A stretch of DNA of 64,000 bases from UBA7672 sp044224605 (GCA_044224605.1 JBGAKC010000004.1:62001-126000); one strand, 5' to 3'. Shown: positions 8,501-16,854, counted from the stretch's first letter. The notes: generated by a model not told the origin, from the sequence alone. Program-made: numbers and translations.

Positions 8501-9004
8501 TATCTCGCCAAGCTGATGGCGTACAAGGACGAGTACGAAGTCGCACGGCTCTACACGCGGCCGGAATACAAGCAGGCCGTAGAAGACACGTTCGGCAGGG
8601 GGACGAAGCTCACCTTCCTGCTGGCGCCGCCCATGATCTCGAAGAAAAACCACAAGGGCGAGCTGATCAAGCAGAGCTTCGGTCCGTGGATGATGACCGG
8701 GTTCAAGATCCTCAAGGGTTTGAAGGGGCTGCGCGGCGGGCCGTTCGATATTTTCGGAAAGACCGAGGAACGGAAGATGGAGCGGCGCCTGCGCGACGAA
8801 TATCTTGCGCGGCTCGAAGTTCTGTCGGCGGGGCTGACAGAGGCCAATCATTCTCTGGCAGTCGAGATCGCGTCGCTGCCGGACGATATCCGCGGCTACG
8901 GTCACGTGAAGGAGAAGGCGGTCGTGGCTGCGGAGAAAAAGCTTGCTGCGCTGATGGCGAAGTGGAATGCCGGGCCGGCGCCAAGGATGCAGGCGGCGGA
9001 ATAG
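5531..9004 (+). CDS. indolepyruvate ferredoxin oxidoreductase, fused alpha-beta form
   Basis: Cytosolic thiamine diphosphate/iron-sulfur enzyme that oxidatively decarboxylates aryl (and branched) 2-oxoacids to acyl-CoA, ending aromatic amino acid breakdown. Its 1157 residues match the long fused form of alphaproteobacteria. Landmarks: SGYRGSPLGGYD near residue 55; a cysteine motif CSGCPHNT at about 436; TPP-binding GDGTYSHSG near 500 with NDAVAMTGGQ; ferredoxin-like cysteines CEGCGDC near 640 and CNTDYSCIEGFC near 673; and the gamma-domain loop GVGGTGVTTVAA near 730. The start is TTG, supported by AGGAGG at 5517-5522 eight bases upstream and by the family N-terminus (LDDKYLLESGR). Transcribed away from the Lrp-type regulator. 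Confidence 0.95.
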   Translation: MKHGSPVSGGISLDDKYLLESGRAFMTGIQALVRLPLDRKRLDRKSGLNTAGFISGYRGSPLGGYDQQLRAAGKLIEAHDVKLWEGLNEDLGATAVWGSQQTHIFPGAKFDGVFGIWYGKAPGVDRTGDVFKHANMAGTDPKGGVLALCGDDPNSKSSTLASQSEFAMIDAEMPVLAPASIQEVLDYGLIGLELSRYSGLWVSMICLADTMDSGAVVEVGLDRYHVVRPTDFAIPDGGLGLRVGDTPLGKEKRLREIKIPAAQAFVRANGLDKPLLVGKQKKLAVIVAGQASRDVFEALAAMGLSPSQAADLGVSIFKVAMPWPLEPTAIRNFCRGFERVLVIEHKRALIEPQLKDVLYHLPDSERPIIEGKHDRDGGKLLSDIASLSTADIALALVGRLPDGPHRAKADQYFAKVRGAQQAVAGMNQINTRKPHFCSGCPHNTSTTLPEGSRALAGIGCHYMATFTPERRTDMHTQMGGEGTPWIGQSPFTDEKHVFVNLGDGTYSHSGSLAIRAAISGKVNATYKILYNDAVAMTGGQQVESGQTVPQIARQCEAEGVKTIVIVADDPTRYASVTDLPEGTRIFDRKKLEEVQIELRDTPGVSVLIYDQVCATEKRRRIKRGKMEAPTKRVFINQAVCEGCGDCSVKSNCLSVEPVETEYGRKRQINQSTCNTDYSCIEGFCPSFVTVTGGDRKSDAERTPATFDVSGLPQPVLPVLGHEAWNVVFTGVGGTGVTTVAAVLAMAAHVDGKASQTLDMTGLAQKGGPVLSHVRFALSPDDIKAGKTPPASADVIIACDLVVASSGDALVMFDKARTAVVANHDVTPTKEIIENRNVRFDPDLLTARVRSRAKSFAATNAEALAEHHFGDAIYTNMIMLGMAYQNGLIPISEAAIKEANRLNKVKVKENAAAFDLGRIAAVNPDLVQAAAPKRPEIEPLKLDELIARRAEMLKAYQNAAYADLYEARVARVRAAESNLGLGEQLTMAAATYLAKLMAYKDEYEVARLYTRPEYKQAVEDTFGRGTKLTFLLAPPMISKKNHKGELIKQSFGPWMMTGFKILKGLKGLRGGPFDIFGKTEERKMERRLRDEYLARLEVLSAGLTEANHSLAVEIASLPDDIRGYGHVKEKAVVAAEKKLAALMAKWNAGPAPRMQAAE

Positions 9005-9075
9005 CAGCGTTAGTCCCGATGTCGTGGCATCTTGTGCTGGCTTCCGCGACCTTGCACGCGCGAAACGGCGCTGCG

Positions 9076-9478
9076 TCAGGGCGACTTTCGGACAAATCCG
9101 GCAAAGAAAAACCATCCACCGATCGCGACCATCAAACTGCCCGAGATCAACGGCAAGACAGGCGCTTCAATCACCCACTTGAATGAGGTCATGACCTCAG
9201 GAGGCGCCATCAGCAGCGATGCGCCGCGCAGGACCAGCACCCATCCAATCAATGTTATTGCAATTGCAGACGGACAGCCCCAGCGATTGTGTAGCACTGC
9301 CAGAACCATCCCCACCATGACAGAGATCGCAGCCGCGAAAAGACGCAGCGTCGGATCGGATGCCAACGCGGCGACAAGCCCTGCAAGATCGACCCCGACC
9401 CGCGAGAAGGGCTGCTCCAAAGAGTAGGAGCGCAGGGCCCATGATCCGTGCCGCCAATATGGTCGATCTATCCATCAT
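9076..9478 (-). pseudogene. small membrane protein gene, apparently frameshifted
   Basis: Two overlapping frames together make one sensible protein. From the ATG at 9478 the first frame gives MMDRSTILAARIMGPALLLF, a membrane helix. The next frame carries DLAGLVAALASDPTLRLFAA and two further helices (ISVMVGMVLAVL and AIAITLIGWVLVL) to the stop at 9076. Removing one G on the minus strand from the four-base run at 9393-9396 joins them as LLAGRVDLAGLVAAL. The intact product would be about 133 residues with three to four membrane segments. Function is unknown. Either the gene is broken or the assembly has a one-base error; a TTG start at 9420 for the second frame alone is a weaker alternative. Confidence 0.6.
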
Positions 9479-9718
9479 AGCGTGACTTTGTCCGGCAAAT
9501 GTCCGCCTCTTTATCACCCCAACTGACAAGATTTCTGTCAAGCCTGGATCAACGACGCGGATGACCAAAGTACGCTACGCCGTTCTGGATGAAATTCGGC
9601 AGCGCCGCGTCAAGCCCGTCCAACCCCTCCAAATGAGGGCCTGGAAGATCGTCAATTGCCGTTTCGGACCGCCGTTGCCGGCCTAGGGGCCCGACGAAGG
9701 TCTTCCGCACCTGGTGCG

Positions 9719-9940
9719 TTAGGAGTGCGTGACCTCCGGATCCACGTTTACCACGGGCGAGCTGCAAGCGTTGCAACGGAGAATCGAGTTGGACGGGTTG
9801 TAGCGGTTCACGGCGAGGCCGATGAAGCCGACTGTCACGAAACTCCAGTGGCCCGGACCATTCAATGTGATGTGGAGACTGCCAGCCTGGCCGCATGTCC
9901 GGCAGGTCAGCGTGTAAATCGTATGGATCGTTTCCTTCAT
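9719..9940 (-). CDS. CxxC...CxxC mini-protein
   Basis: A 73-residue protein with two cysteine pairs, C13/C16 (LTCRTCGQ) and C56/C59 (LRCNACSS), separated by about 40 residues that include hydrophobic stretch WSFVTVGFIGLAV. The spacing suits a zinc ribbon, or a membrane-associated protein with a cysteine-coordinated metal. The ATG at 9940 (MKETIHTIYT) is preferred over an upstream GTG-type extension. I do not recognise a family. Neighbours are not obviously related. The 240 bp between this gene and the frameshifted membrane gene hold an unconvincing 50-codon open stretch only. Confidence 0.55.
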   Translation of the reverse strand: MKETIHTIYTLTCRTCGQAGSLHITLNGPGHWSFVTVGFIGLAVNRYNPSNSILRCNACSSPVVNVDPEVTHS

Positions 9941-10103
9941 GCCGCGATCCACAGATCGAAATGTGCATGGTCGCGGGCTGAGCTCGCGCATGTTTGACCC
10001 AGGTCAAAGCGTGCTGCGCAGGCGCCAAAAAAGGACTGGCGGCGCGCGGGTTGGCTGTGGAATGTTGGCCTATCGGGCGGCGTGCTTGTGATGGAGTTGC
10101 CTC

Positions 10104-10430
10104 ATGACGTCTATCTGGATGGGGGCGGCGGCGGCGCTGGTTTTGCTCGCAGGATGCGCGTCTGACCAGGCGAGTGTGGAGCGCGGCGGCGTGGCGGGCG
10201 GAACGTATGTCTGTGAAGGGCAGACGGGCATGACGCTCGTCGTCTCGAACGACGGCGCTTATGAGTTGCGCTGGGGGCAGGGCGGGGCGGCGACGGGATG
10301 GCTTGAAGCGTCCGGCGACCAGCTGAAGCCGACGTCTGGTCCCCTGCAGGGAGCGGTTGGACGCAGGACGGCGGAAGGGATTTCCTTTCCGGGCGGCTCA
10401 GTGTGCAATTCGTTCCGGGCGGCGCCTTAA
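10104..10430 (+). CDS. small lipoprotein
   Basis: A 108-residue exported protein with a signal peptide ending in a lipobox (VLLAGCAS, cysteine near residue 18). The mature part is a small beta-rich domain (GGTYVCEGQTGMTLVVSNDG) with a second cysteine late (GGSVCNS), which could form a disulfide with the early one. It may be related to lipocalin/MliC-like lysozyme-inhibitor folds, but the match is too weak to name. Nine bases separate it from the cytochrome c gene, so the two are probably co-transcribed and both act in the periplasm. Confidence 0.75.
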   Translation: MTSIWMGAAAALVLLAGCASDQASVERGGVAGGTYVCEGQTGMTLVVSNDGAYELRWGQGGAATGWLEASGDQLKPTSGPLQGAVGRRTAEGISFPGGSVCNSFRAAP

Positions 10431-10439
10431 GAGAGGACG

Positions 10440-10838
10440 ATGACGATGCGGACAACGATCGCGGTTGGAGGTGTGCTGCTTCTGGCGGCATGTGGGCAAC
10501 AGGCAGCGAAGGCGCCCGAGCCGGTCGCGCCAGGCGGCGCCACGCCGGCTGCGTCCGCTGTGGCGCCGCCTGCGGTGGAGCACGATGCCTATCACGGGTC
10601 GGCGATTGCCCAGCAAGTGTGCGTGCAGTGCCACGATGTGGGTGTGGAAGGTCTGACGCCAAAGATGCAGGTGGGCGCCCCGGATTTCGTGGCGATTGCA
10701 AATGGCGACGGCGTGACAGCGGCGGGGTTGGCGGAATGGATGCGCAAGTCGCATCCGGCGATGCCGAACTTCATCTTCGATGATTCGAGCGTGGCGGCGC
10801 TGTCGGCCTACATCATGAGCCTGCACAAGGCGCAGTAG
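10440..10838 (+). CDS. lipoprotein-type monohaem cytochrome c
   Basis: A 132-residue periplasmic c-type cytochrome. The signal peptide ends in LLLAAC (lipobox cysteine at 18), followed by an Ala/Pro linker. The haem motif is CVQCH (C61, C64, H65), and a probable sixth ligand is Met 108 in SHPAMPNF. The C-terminal helix AALSAYIMSLHK is typical of class I (c5-like) cytochromes. An alternative start at the ATG two codons later is equally possible. It likely passes electrons in the periplasm; the partner is not evident. It sits directly behind a small lipoprotein gene. Confidence 0.88.
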   Translation: MTMRTTIAVGGVLLLAACGQQAAKAPEPVAPGGATPAASAVAPPAVEHDAYHGSAIAQQVCVQCHDVGVEGLTPKMQVGAPDFVAIANGDGVTAAGLAEWMRKSHPAMPNFIFDDSSVAALSAYIMSLHKAQ

Positions 10839-10893
10839 GCGGCTTTCCCGCGCGGGCGGGACTTCGGGCGCGGGTTGGGATACTGCTTCGGGC

Positions 10894-12018
10894 ATGGATA
10901 CATTTGACGCGGATGCAGTCGTTATCGGCGCGGGGGCGGTGGGCCTCGCGACGGCGCGGGCGCTGGCGCTGAAGGGGCGCGAAGTGCTCGTTCTGGAGGC
11001 GGCGGGCGCGATCGCGACGGAGACGTCGTCGCGGAATTCCGAGGTGATCCATGCCGGGCTCTATTATCCGACAGGCTCGCTGAAGGCGCGGCTGTGCGTC
11101 GAGGGGCGGCGGAAGCTCTATCAGTATTGTGCGGAGCGCGGGGTCGAGGCGCATCGCTGCGGGAAGCTGGTGGTGGCGGTCGATGACGGCGAGGCGGCGG
11201 CGACGCCTGGCCTCCTGCAGCGTGCACTGGCGAATGGGGTGGAGCAGTGCCGGCTGGTCGATGGCGCGGAGGCGCGGCGGCTGGAGCCGGCGCTGAGTCC
11301 TGACGTGCGCGTGGCGATTCATTCGGAGACGAGTGGGCTGTTCGACAGCCATGGCTACTTCCTGGCGCTGCAGGGCGAGTTCGAGGATCGCGGCGGATCG
11401 ATGGTGGTGGATACGCCGGTCGTGCGTGGCGTCGTCATGAAGGACGGGATCGAGATCGAGACGGGTGGGGCATCGCCATCGCGGATCAGGGCGAAGATCG
11501 TGGTGAATGCGGCGGGGCATTACGCGCTGCCAGTAGCGCGGTCGATCGAGGGCGGGCCGAAATACAGCGGCGTGCGGATGCACTGGGTGAAGGGCTCGTA
11601 CTTCGTGGCGAGCGGGCGGGCGGCGTTTGCGCGGCTGATCTATCCGATGCACAATTCCGCGACGCAGGGGTTGCATCTTGCGATCGATCTTGGCGGGCGA
11701 ACGCGGCTGGGGCCGGATGCGGAGTGGTTGCCGGAAGGATCGAAGCCGCCGTTCGACTATGAGGTGGATCCGGCGCGGGCGGAGCATTTCTATCGCGAGG
11801 TGCGGCGCTACTGGCCGGGGCTGAAGGACGGGGCGCTGTCGCCGGACTATTCGGGCGTGCGGCCGAAGATCGTGGGCAAGGGCCAGCCGAGCGCGGACTT
11901 TCTGATCGATGGTCCGGCGGCGCATGGAGTGGCGGGGCTCGTGAACCTGATCGGCATCGAGAGCCCGGGGCTGACGAGTTCGCTGGCGATCGGGGAGATG
12001 GTGGCGGAACTGGTCTGA
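10894..12018 (+). CDS. FAD-dependent oxidoreductase, L-2-hydroxyglutarate oxidase-like
   Basis: A 374-residue DAO-fold flavoprotein. The N-terminal Rossmann motif ADAVVIGAGAVGLATARALA binds FAD, followed by TSSRNSEVIHAGLYYPTGSL, a segment characteristic of the LhgO/L2HGDH group. The C-terminus has GPAAHGVAGLVNLIGIESPG and the closing LTSSLAIGEMVAELV. Such enzymes oxidise L-2-hydroxyglutarate or similar 2-hydroxyacids to the 2-oxoacid, a metabolite-repair reaction. The substrate is inferred from the family signature only. A strong hairpin with GCAA tetraloop lies 127 bp downstream. Confidence 0.85.
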   Translation: MDTFDADAVVIGAGAVGLATARALALKGREVLVLEAAGAIATETSSRNSEVIHAGLYYPTGSLKARLCVEGRRKLYQYCAERGVEAHRCGKLVVAVDDGEAAATPGLLQRALANGVEQCRLVDGAEARRLEPALSPDVRVAIHSETSGLFDSHGYFLALQGEFEDRGGSMVVDTPVVRGVVMKDGIEIETGGASPSRIRAKIVVNAAGHYALPVARSIEGGPKYSGVRMHWVKGSYFVASGRAAFARLIYPMHNSATQGLHLAIDLGGRTRLGPDAEWLPEGSKPPFDYEVDPARAEHFYREVRRYWPGLKDGALSPDYSGVRPKIVGKGQPSADFLIDGPAAHGVAGLVNLIGIESPGLTSSLAIGEMVAELV

Positions 12019-12144
12019 GTTCGGCGCCAAATCACCTTGGCTGTGAGACAAAGAATTACACGCACGCGACATTTGCGCGGGGAGTCATCTAGCATCCGGA
12101 ACGGGAGCGGGCCTGTCCCCCCAACCCAGGGCCCAATCCGGGAT

Positions 12145-12175
12145 CGGCGTCAGGCAACTGACGCCGTTCTTGTTT
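12145..12175 (+). terminator. rho-independent terminator
   Basis: CGGCGTCAG, GCAA tetraloop, CTGACGCCG: a perfect 9-bp stem followed by TTCTTGTTT. It lies downstream of the flavoprotein gene and before the opposite-strand tRNA. Confidence 0.7.
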
Positions 12176-12196
12176 CTGCGGAGCGTGTCTGGGGAG

Positions 12197-12273
12197 TGGT
12201 AGTGGGACCCGGAATCGAACCGGGGACCTCAGGATTATGAGTCCTGCGCTCTAACCGGCTGAGCTATCCCACC
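12197..12273 (-). tRNA. tRNA-Met (anticodon CAT)
   Basis: A 77-base cloverleaf on the minus strand with encoded CCA. The acceptor stem is GGTGGGA/TCCCACT (G1-U72 wobble), the D arm GCTC...GAGC, the anticodon arm CAGGA-CTCATAA-TCCTG, and the T arm CCCGG-TTCGATT-CCGGG. The anticodon is CAT. Three tRNA species share it: the acceptor lacks the initiator's unpaired 1-72 C-A, so it is not fMet. It resembles alphaproteobacterial elongator tRNA-Met, but lysidine-modified tRNA-Ile2 cannot be excluded by eye. Confidence 0.9.
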
Positions 12274-12342
12274 GCAGTTGAGGGGGTGGGGTATAAGGTG
12301 CAGTCGCGGGTTGCGCAAGGCGGCTTGCAGACCCCGTGAAAA

Positions 12343-12368
12343 CGGCCCGGAACAAGGGTTCCGGGCCG
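12343..12368 (-). terminator. terminator of the H-NS-like gene
   Basis: A perfect 10-bp stem CGGCCCGGAA/TTCCGGGCCG with a 6-base loop, followed on the minus strand by TTTTC. It begins 45 bp after the stop codon of the minus-strand gene at 12413 and separates it from the tRNA. Confidence 0.75.
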
Positions 12369-12412
12369 CCAACAGCCATGGAAGGGGCCGGGCAGACGCC
12401 CGGCGGGCCGGG

Positions 12413-12751
12413 TCACTTCGCGAGATATTTCTCGCGCTTGTCGCCCTTGCGCTCGAGCGACTTCAGCCATTTCGGGGTGGGGCCGCGGCCGGTGTAGATC
12501 TCGCCGTTGGGGCCGATGTATTTCGGCTTGAGCTTCACGCCCTTGTCCGAACGCTGGCGGCGGCCGCCGGGGCCTTTGCCCATGAGTTCGTCGAGGCTGA
12601 AGCCTTCGGCATTGGCGAGCGCCTTCAGCTTGGAGAGCGTTTCAGCTTTCGCCTCATCCTTCTTCGACGCGATCGCTTTCTGGACGCGCGCCGCGAGTTC
12701 GTTGAGGTCCGACAGGGAAAGATTGTCGATATTGGGAAGACGCGAGGCCAT
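12413..12751 (-). CDS. H-NS family nucleoid-associated protein
   Basis: A 112-residue DNA-binding protein. The N-terminal half is a coiled-coil oligomerisation region (LSDLNELAARVQKAIASKKD). The C-terminal half is the H-NS DNA-binding domain, with KPKYIGPNGEIYTGRGPTPKWL matching the core TGRGRxPxW loop that inserts into the minor groove. Alphaproteobacterial members (HvrA-like) silence or bend A/T-rich DNA. The ATG at 12751 is favoured by AAGGGTG upstream; a GTG two codons earlier is possible. It is followed by a strong terminator. Confidence 0.9.
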   Translation of the reverse strand: MASRLPNIDNLSLSDLNELAARVQKAIASKKDEAKAETLSKLKALANAEGFSLDELMGKGPGGRRQRSDKGVKLKPKYIGPNGEIYTGRGPTPKWLKSLERKGDKREKYLAK

Positions 12752-12873
12752 GATCACCCTTCATGCGTGTGTGGATTTTGCAAATCTTTTCCCAACCTCC
12801 ACCTGCGTTATACCGGCGCGAGAGAGTTGTCTAACAAGATATATTCTAATTGCGTTGAGGATTGTTTCGCGCG

Positions 12874-13668
12874 TTACACGAGACGGCGGGCGTGCCAGTC
12901 CATATGGTCGGCAATGAAGGACGCCATGAAGAAATAGCTGTGATCGTAGCCGTGCTGCAGTCGGAGCGTGAGCTTCTGTCCGGTCTCGCGGCACGCCTGT
13001 TCCAGCAGCTCGGGCCTGAGCTGCTCGGTAAGGAACTGGTCGGCGAGGCCCTGGTCAACGAGGATGTCGTCGTAATAGCCGTGGCTGGCGCCTTCGTGCA
13101 GGAGTTCGCAGGCGTCGTGCCCGCGCCAGGTTGCGCGATCGGAGCCGAGATAGGCGGTGAAGGCCTTCTGGCCCCACGGGCAGTTGATCGGCGAGACGAT
13201 CGGCGCGAAAGCGGAGACCGAGCGGAACGTATCCGGATGGCGGAGCGCGAGCGTGAGCGCGCCGTGGCCGCCCATCGAGTGGCCGGAGACGCCGATTTTC
13301 ACCGGATCTGCGGGGAAGTTCGCGCGGATGATCGGGATGAGATCGCGCATGATGTAGGTCTCCATCTGGAAGTGCGGCCCGAGATCGTATGACGGATCGT
13401 TGGCGACGTTATCGCCGCGCGGTGACGTGTCGGGGGCGACGACGATCATTCCGTGGGCGGCCGCGGAGGGATAGGCGCCGGCCTTTGTCGTGAAATTGTC
13501 TTCCGTGCAGGTGAGGCCTGAGAGCCAGAGCAGGACCGGGAAGGGGCCGGGACCTTCGGGCGTGAAGACGCTGAATGTCATCGGCGTGTTGGTCGCGCCG
13601 CTGTGATGACGGCAGTAGCGCAACTCGCCGCCGCAAACGCGATGGGATTTCACGGTTTCGATGGACAT
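12874..13668 (-). CDS. fghA: S-formylglutathione hydrolase
   Basis: Cytosolic serine esterase (alpha/beta hydrolase, esterase D family) that hydrolyses S-formylglutathione to formate and glutathione, the second step of glutathione-dependent formaldehyde detoxification. It has 264 residues. Diagnostic segments are LLWLSGLTCTEDNF (oxyanion region), GVSGHSMGGHGALTLAL with the nucleophile Ser near residue 150, and the C-terminal QHGYDHSYFFMASFIADH carrying the catalytic His. The first-step dehydrogenase (adhC) lies 1.6 kb upstream on the same strand, so the pathway is complete in this cluster. Confidence 0.95.
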   Translation of the reverse strand: MSIETVKSHRVCGGELRYCRHHSGATNTPMTFSVFTPEGPGPFPVLLWLSGLTCTEDNFTTKAGAYPSAAAHGMIVVAPDTSPRGDNVANDPSYDLGPHFQMETYIMRDLIPIIRANFPADPVKIGVSGHSMGGHGALTLALRHPDTFRSVSAFAPIVSPINCPWGQKAFTAYLGSDRATWRGHDACELLHEGASHGYYDDILVDQGLADQFLTEQLRPELLEQACRETGQKLTLRLQHGYDHSYFFMASFIADHMDWHARRLV

Positions 13669-13706
13669 GCGGCGAGGCTACACCGGCATGCGCCAGTGCG
13701 CGAGCC

Positions 13707-14213
13707 TCAACCGAATTCGCGCTCGCCGTCCGAGTTGCGGTGGACGATTTCCCAGCGGCCGCGGGACGAGATCATCCAGACGGCGCCTTCCCGGCCGCTT
13801 GCCTCGAACAGGCCGACGCCGTGGAGTTGCGCGGCGCGCTTGGCGCGGTGGAGGGCGGGGCCGGAGGATTCCCAGTCGAAGCTGGCCTGCACCGCGCTTT
13901 GCGAGAAGCGATAACTGGCGTTCTTCGAGGCTTGCGCACTGTCTTCATCGTGGTGGTGCGGATCGCCGGCTCCCGGGAAGCCGAGCGCCATCTCGCGTTG
14001 CCAGGCCTGCAGGGCTGGCGTGGTGCGTGACGCATCGCCGCCGGGACCATCGACGTGCCGGAAGGTGCGGCTGACCTGCAGGGCTGGCGTGGTGCGTGAC
14101 GCATCGCCGCCGGGACCATCGACGTGCCGGAAGGTGCGGCTGATCCAGTCGATGAAGTCGTAGCGGTCGCGCGGCGCCGCGAAGAGGTCGAAGACGTAGA
14201 TGTCGAAGGCCAC
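13707..14213 (-). CDS. unknown protein with internal 23-residue tandem duplication; paralogue of the next gene
   Basis: A 168-residue protein from a GTG at 14213 (VAFDIYVFDLFAAPRDRYDF). It is clearly a paralogue of the protein at 14358-14786: same opening (xxYVFD/LLVFE...APxDRxxFIxW), the same TxPAL...W segment and the same late GLFEAS/GFFDAS motif. Unlike the paralogue it carries the block SRTFRHVDGPGGDASRTTPA (plus LQ and one residue) twice in a row, encoded by a perfect 69-bp tandem repeat. The family is unknown to me; I have an uncertain recollection of similar stand-alone proteins of about 140 residues. It lies inside the formaldehyde cluster with no evident catalytic residues. Confidence 0.7.
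   Translation of the reverse strand: MAFDIYVFDLFAAPRDRYDFIDWISRTFRHVDGPGGDASRTTPALQVSRTFRHVDGPGGDASRTTPALQAWQREMALGFPGAGDPHHHDEDSAQASKNASYRFSQSAVQASFDWESSGPALHRAKRAAQLHGVGLFEASGREGAVWMISSRGRWEIVHRNSDGEREFG
14006..14143. repeat. perfect 69-bp tandem duplication
   Basis: Unit 1 is 14006-14074 and unit 2 is 14075-14143; all 69 positions are identical. The length is 23 codons, so the reading frame of the host gene is kept. The first base after unit 2 breaks the period. Complete identity implies a recent event or an assembly artefact. Confidence 0.9.
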
Positions 14214-14357
14214 GGGCGGGGATCCGGTGCTGTGATCTCTAACAAAGACCACGCCGGAGTTAAGGCTTCGATACGAGGGTTGCGCAATTCAGCGGGTTTG
14301 GCTTCAGGCGGGCGCGCCATCCCGTCGCAGACTGGGCCGCCGGTCAGACGCTGAAGA

Positions 14358-14786
14358 TCAGGCCGGGATGCTTTCGCCGCGGTGGGCCACGACGAAGCGG
14401 CCGTTCACCCATGTGTAGCAGGTCGCGTTGTCAGCGCTGGCGTCGAAGAAACCGAGGCCATAGGTGCGGGCGAGCTTCATTCCGAGGTGATAGGCCTTGC
14501 GCGAAACCTTCCACTCGAAGCGCGCGAAGATGGCGTCGGGCGAGAAGCGATAGTCCGCGTTGATCTGGTCTTCCTGCATTTCCGTGCGATCGGCGCCGGC
14601 CGTGCCGATGTGCGGGAAGGCGCGTGTCATGCCTTCATACCAGTTGCGCAGGGCGGGCGAGGTCTGGGCGGGATCGGGCAGGAGATGGCCTTCGCGCAGA
14701 CGGATCACCTGCGAGAACCACGCGATGAACGCGATGCGATCGTCCGGCGCGGCGGCCGGCTCGAAGACGAGGAGGTCGTAGCTCAC
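14358..14786 (-). CDS. unknown protein, paralogue of the preceding gene
   Basis: A 142-residue soluble protein from a GTG at 14786 (VSYDLLVFEPAAAPDDRIAF). It shares its whole length with the product of 13707-14213 apart from the latter's duplicated block, and so shows the family's normal length. There is no signal peptide or membrane segment. Conserved features between the two are the opening beta strand ending in F-x-P/F-x-A-A, the TSPALRNWYEGMTRAFP segment, and a C-terminal strand around GLGFFDAS. The two are probably a local gene duplication. Function is unknown. Confidence 0.7.
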   Translation of the reverse strand: MSYDLLVFEPAAAPDDRIAFIAWFSQVIRLREGHLLPDPAQTSPALRNWYEGMTRAFPHIGTAGADRTEMQEDQINADYRFSPDAIFARFEWKVSRKAYHLGMKLARTYGLGFFDASADNATCYTWVNGRFVVAHRGESIPA

Positions 14787-14891
14787 TGTCCGTTCCCTGT
14801 GGGGGCTCTGCCGCAAAGGTTATGCCGGAATTGCGTTAACGGGCGGCTAGGAGGGACGGCGAGATTTGCGCGATCGGCGCAGGCGAGCGCG

Positions 14892-15257
14892 TCAGTGTTC
14901 GTTCGGATAGTTGAAGTAGAGTTCGTTGCCGTCCGGGTCGGTGACGACGAAGAGCTTGTAGCCCCACTGGCCGTCGGTCACGGGTGCGCCGCGGGCTTCG
15001 AGGTCGGCGCGGGCGGCGTTCATGGTTGCGAGGCTGCCATCGCCGAGCGAGACAAAGAGCAGGCTCTTGCCGCGCTTCTCGGGCCACTGGCTAGAAAAAA
15101 TGATCGCTGCGCCATCGCGCTCGACCTGAGCGACGAGGAGGGCGCCATCCTCGGCGTGGCGCCAGGCTTCGGTGAAGCCGAGCTTGTCGCGATAGAAATC
15201 GATGGACGCCTGGACGTCGGCGACGTGAAGGACGGGGCGGGCGTACCAGTCAGGCAT
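14892..15257 (-). CDS. VOC family protein (glyoxalase/bleomycin-resistance fold)
   Basis: A 121-residue protein of one vicinal-oxygen-chelate module pair. It begins RPVLHVADVQASIDFYRDKLGFTEAW and ends VVTDPDGNELYFNYPNE, the usual two beta-alpha-beta-beta-beta units. Putative metal ligands are the early His (in LHV) and the late Glu (in GNELYF), as in dioxygenases and glutathione-dependent glyoxalases. It lies 59 bp downstream of adhC on the same strand, suggesting a role with thiol adducts of aldehydes, though antibiotic-binding relatives also look like this. Confidence 0.85.
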   Translation of the reverse strand: MPDWYARPVLHVADVQASIDFYRDKLGFTEAWRHAEDGALLVAQVERDGAAIIFSSQWPEKRGKSLLFVSLGDGSLATMNAARADLEARGAPVTDGQWGYKLFVVTDPDGNELYFNYPNEH

Positions 15258-15316
15258 TCAATTGCCTCTCGCTTCGCCGCTTGCGCGGCGACCCCCGGGC
15301 AGGCGCCCGGCGGTCC

Positions 15317-16426
<1,110 letters not shown>

Positions 16427-16510
16427 GGGGAGACCTCCAGCTTGGCGGGGAGATGAGCGTGGGGGGTGATTTGGGTCAAGCGGCAGGTGTGCAGCAAGCC
16501 AGGTTTGAGG

Positions 16511-16760
16511 CTAGGGGAGGTCGTCATTCTTTTGCTGAGAGATAGCGATGCGAAGGTCAGGAGAAGCAAGCTCGGGATCGGCCGCTATCGCCGATGCGAG
16601 GCCGAACGGAGTTCGACCAAAAATGAGATCCTGGCAAATCACCTGAACAACGTCATCGTCGAAACAGACGGCAAGGCGATAGCGACGAGACGGCCAGGTC
16701 CCTTGCAGGGCGATGCTCTCAGCGCGGTCCGGGATGGTTAAGGCGTCCCAGGGTATGGCG
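16511..16760 (-). CDS. possible small protein
   Basis: A minus-strand frame whose last 80 or so residues look like a real soluble protein: IPWDALTIPDRAESIALQGT, then RRYRLAVCFDDDVVQVICQD and a Ser/Gln-rich end. No ATG is available in frame near the apparent domain start; TTG codons near 16785 are the nearest candidates, so the start given is approximate. No family is recognised. It is divergent from the membrane protein at 16855. Listed with low confidence because the opposite strand is also open. Confidence 0.3.
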
Positions 16761-16854
16761 TTTGCATCGGAGTGTAATCGCAATAACAACCGCTGGCGCG
16801 GATGGCCGCTCTTCGGACGGCCGGACTGAGCAGGCGGCAGGGGAGCTTGCCCGC

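Noticed and set aside
5666..9115. A 1149-codon open frame on the minus strand opposite iorAB
   Set aside because: Its translation is Arg/His/Leu-rich with no domain, and the plus-strand frame has complete enzyme motifs; long antisense frames are expected in GC-rich coding DNA.
9549..9720. A 53-codon minus-strand frame starting GTG (VRKTFVGPLGR)
   Set aside because: No ribosome binding site and no family resemblance; the text looks moderately protein-like but cannot be supported.
10813..12072. A 419-codon minus-strand frame opposite the FAD oxidoreductase
   Set aside because: Arg/His/Pro-rich shadow of the flavoprotein gene.
16466..16741. A 91-codon plus-strand frame opposite the possible small protein
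   Set aside because: Composition is less protein-like than the minus strand and there is no ribosome binding site.
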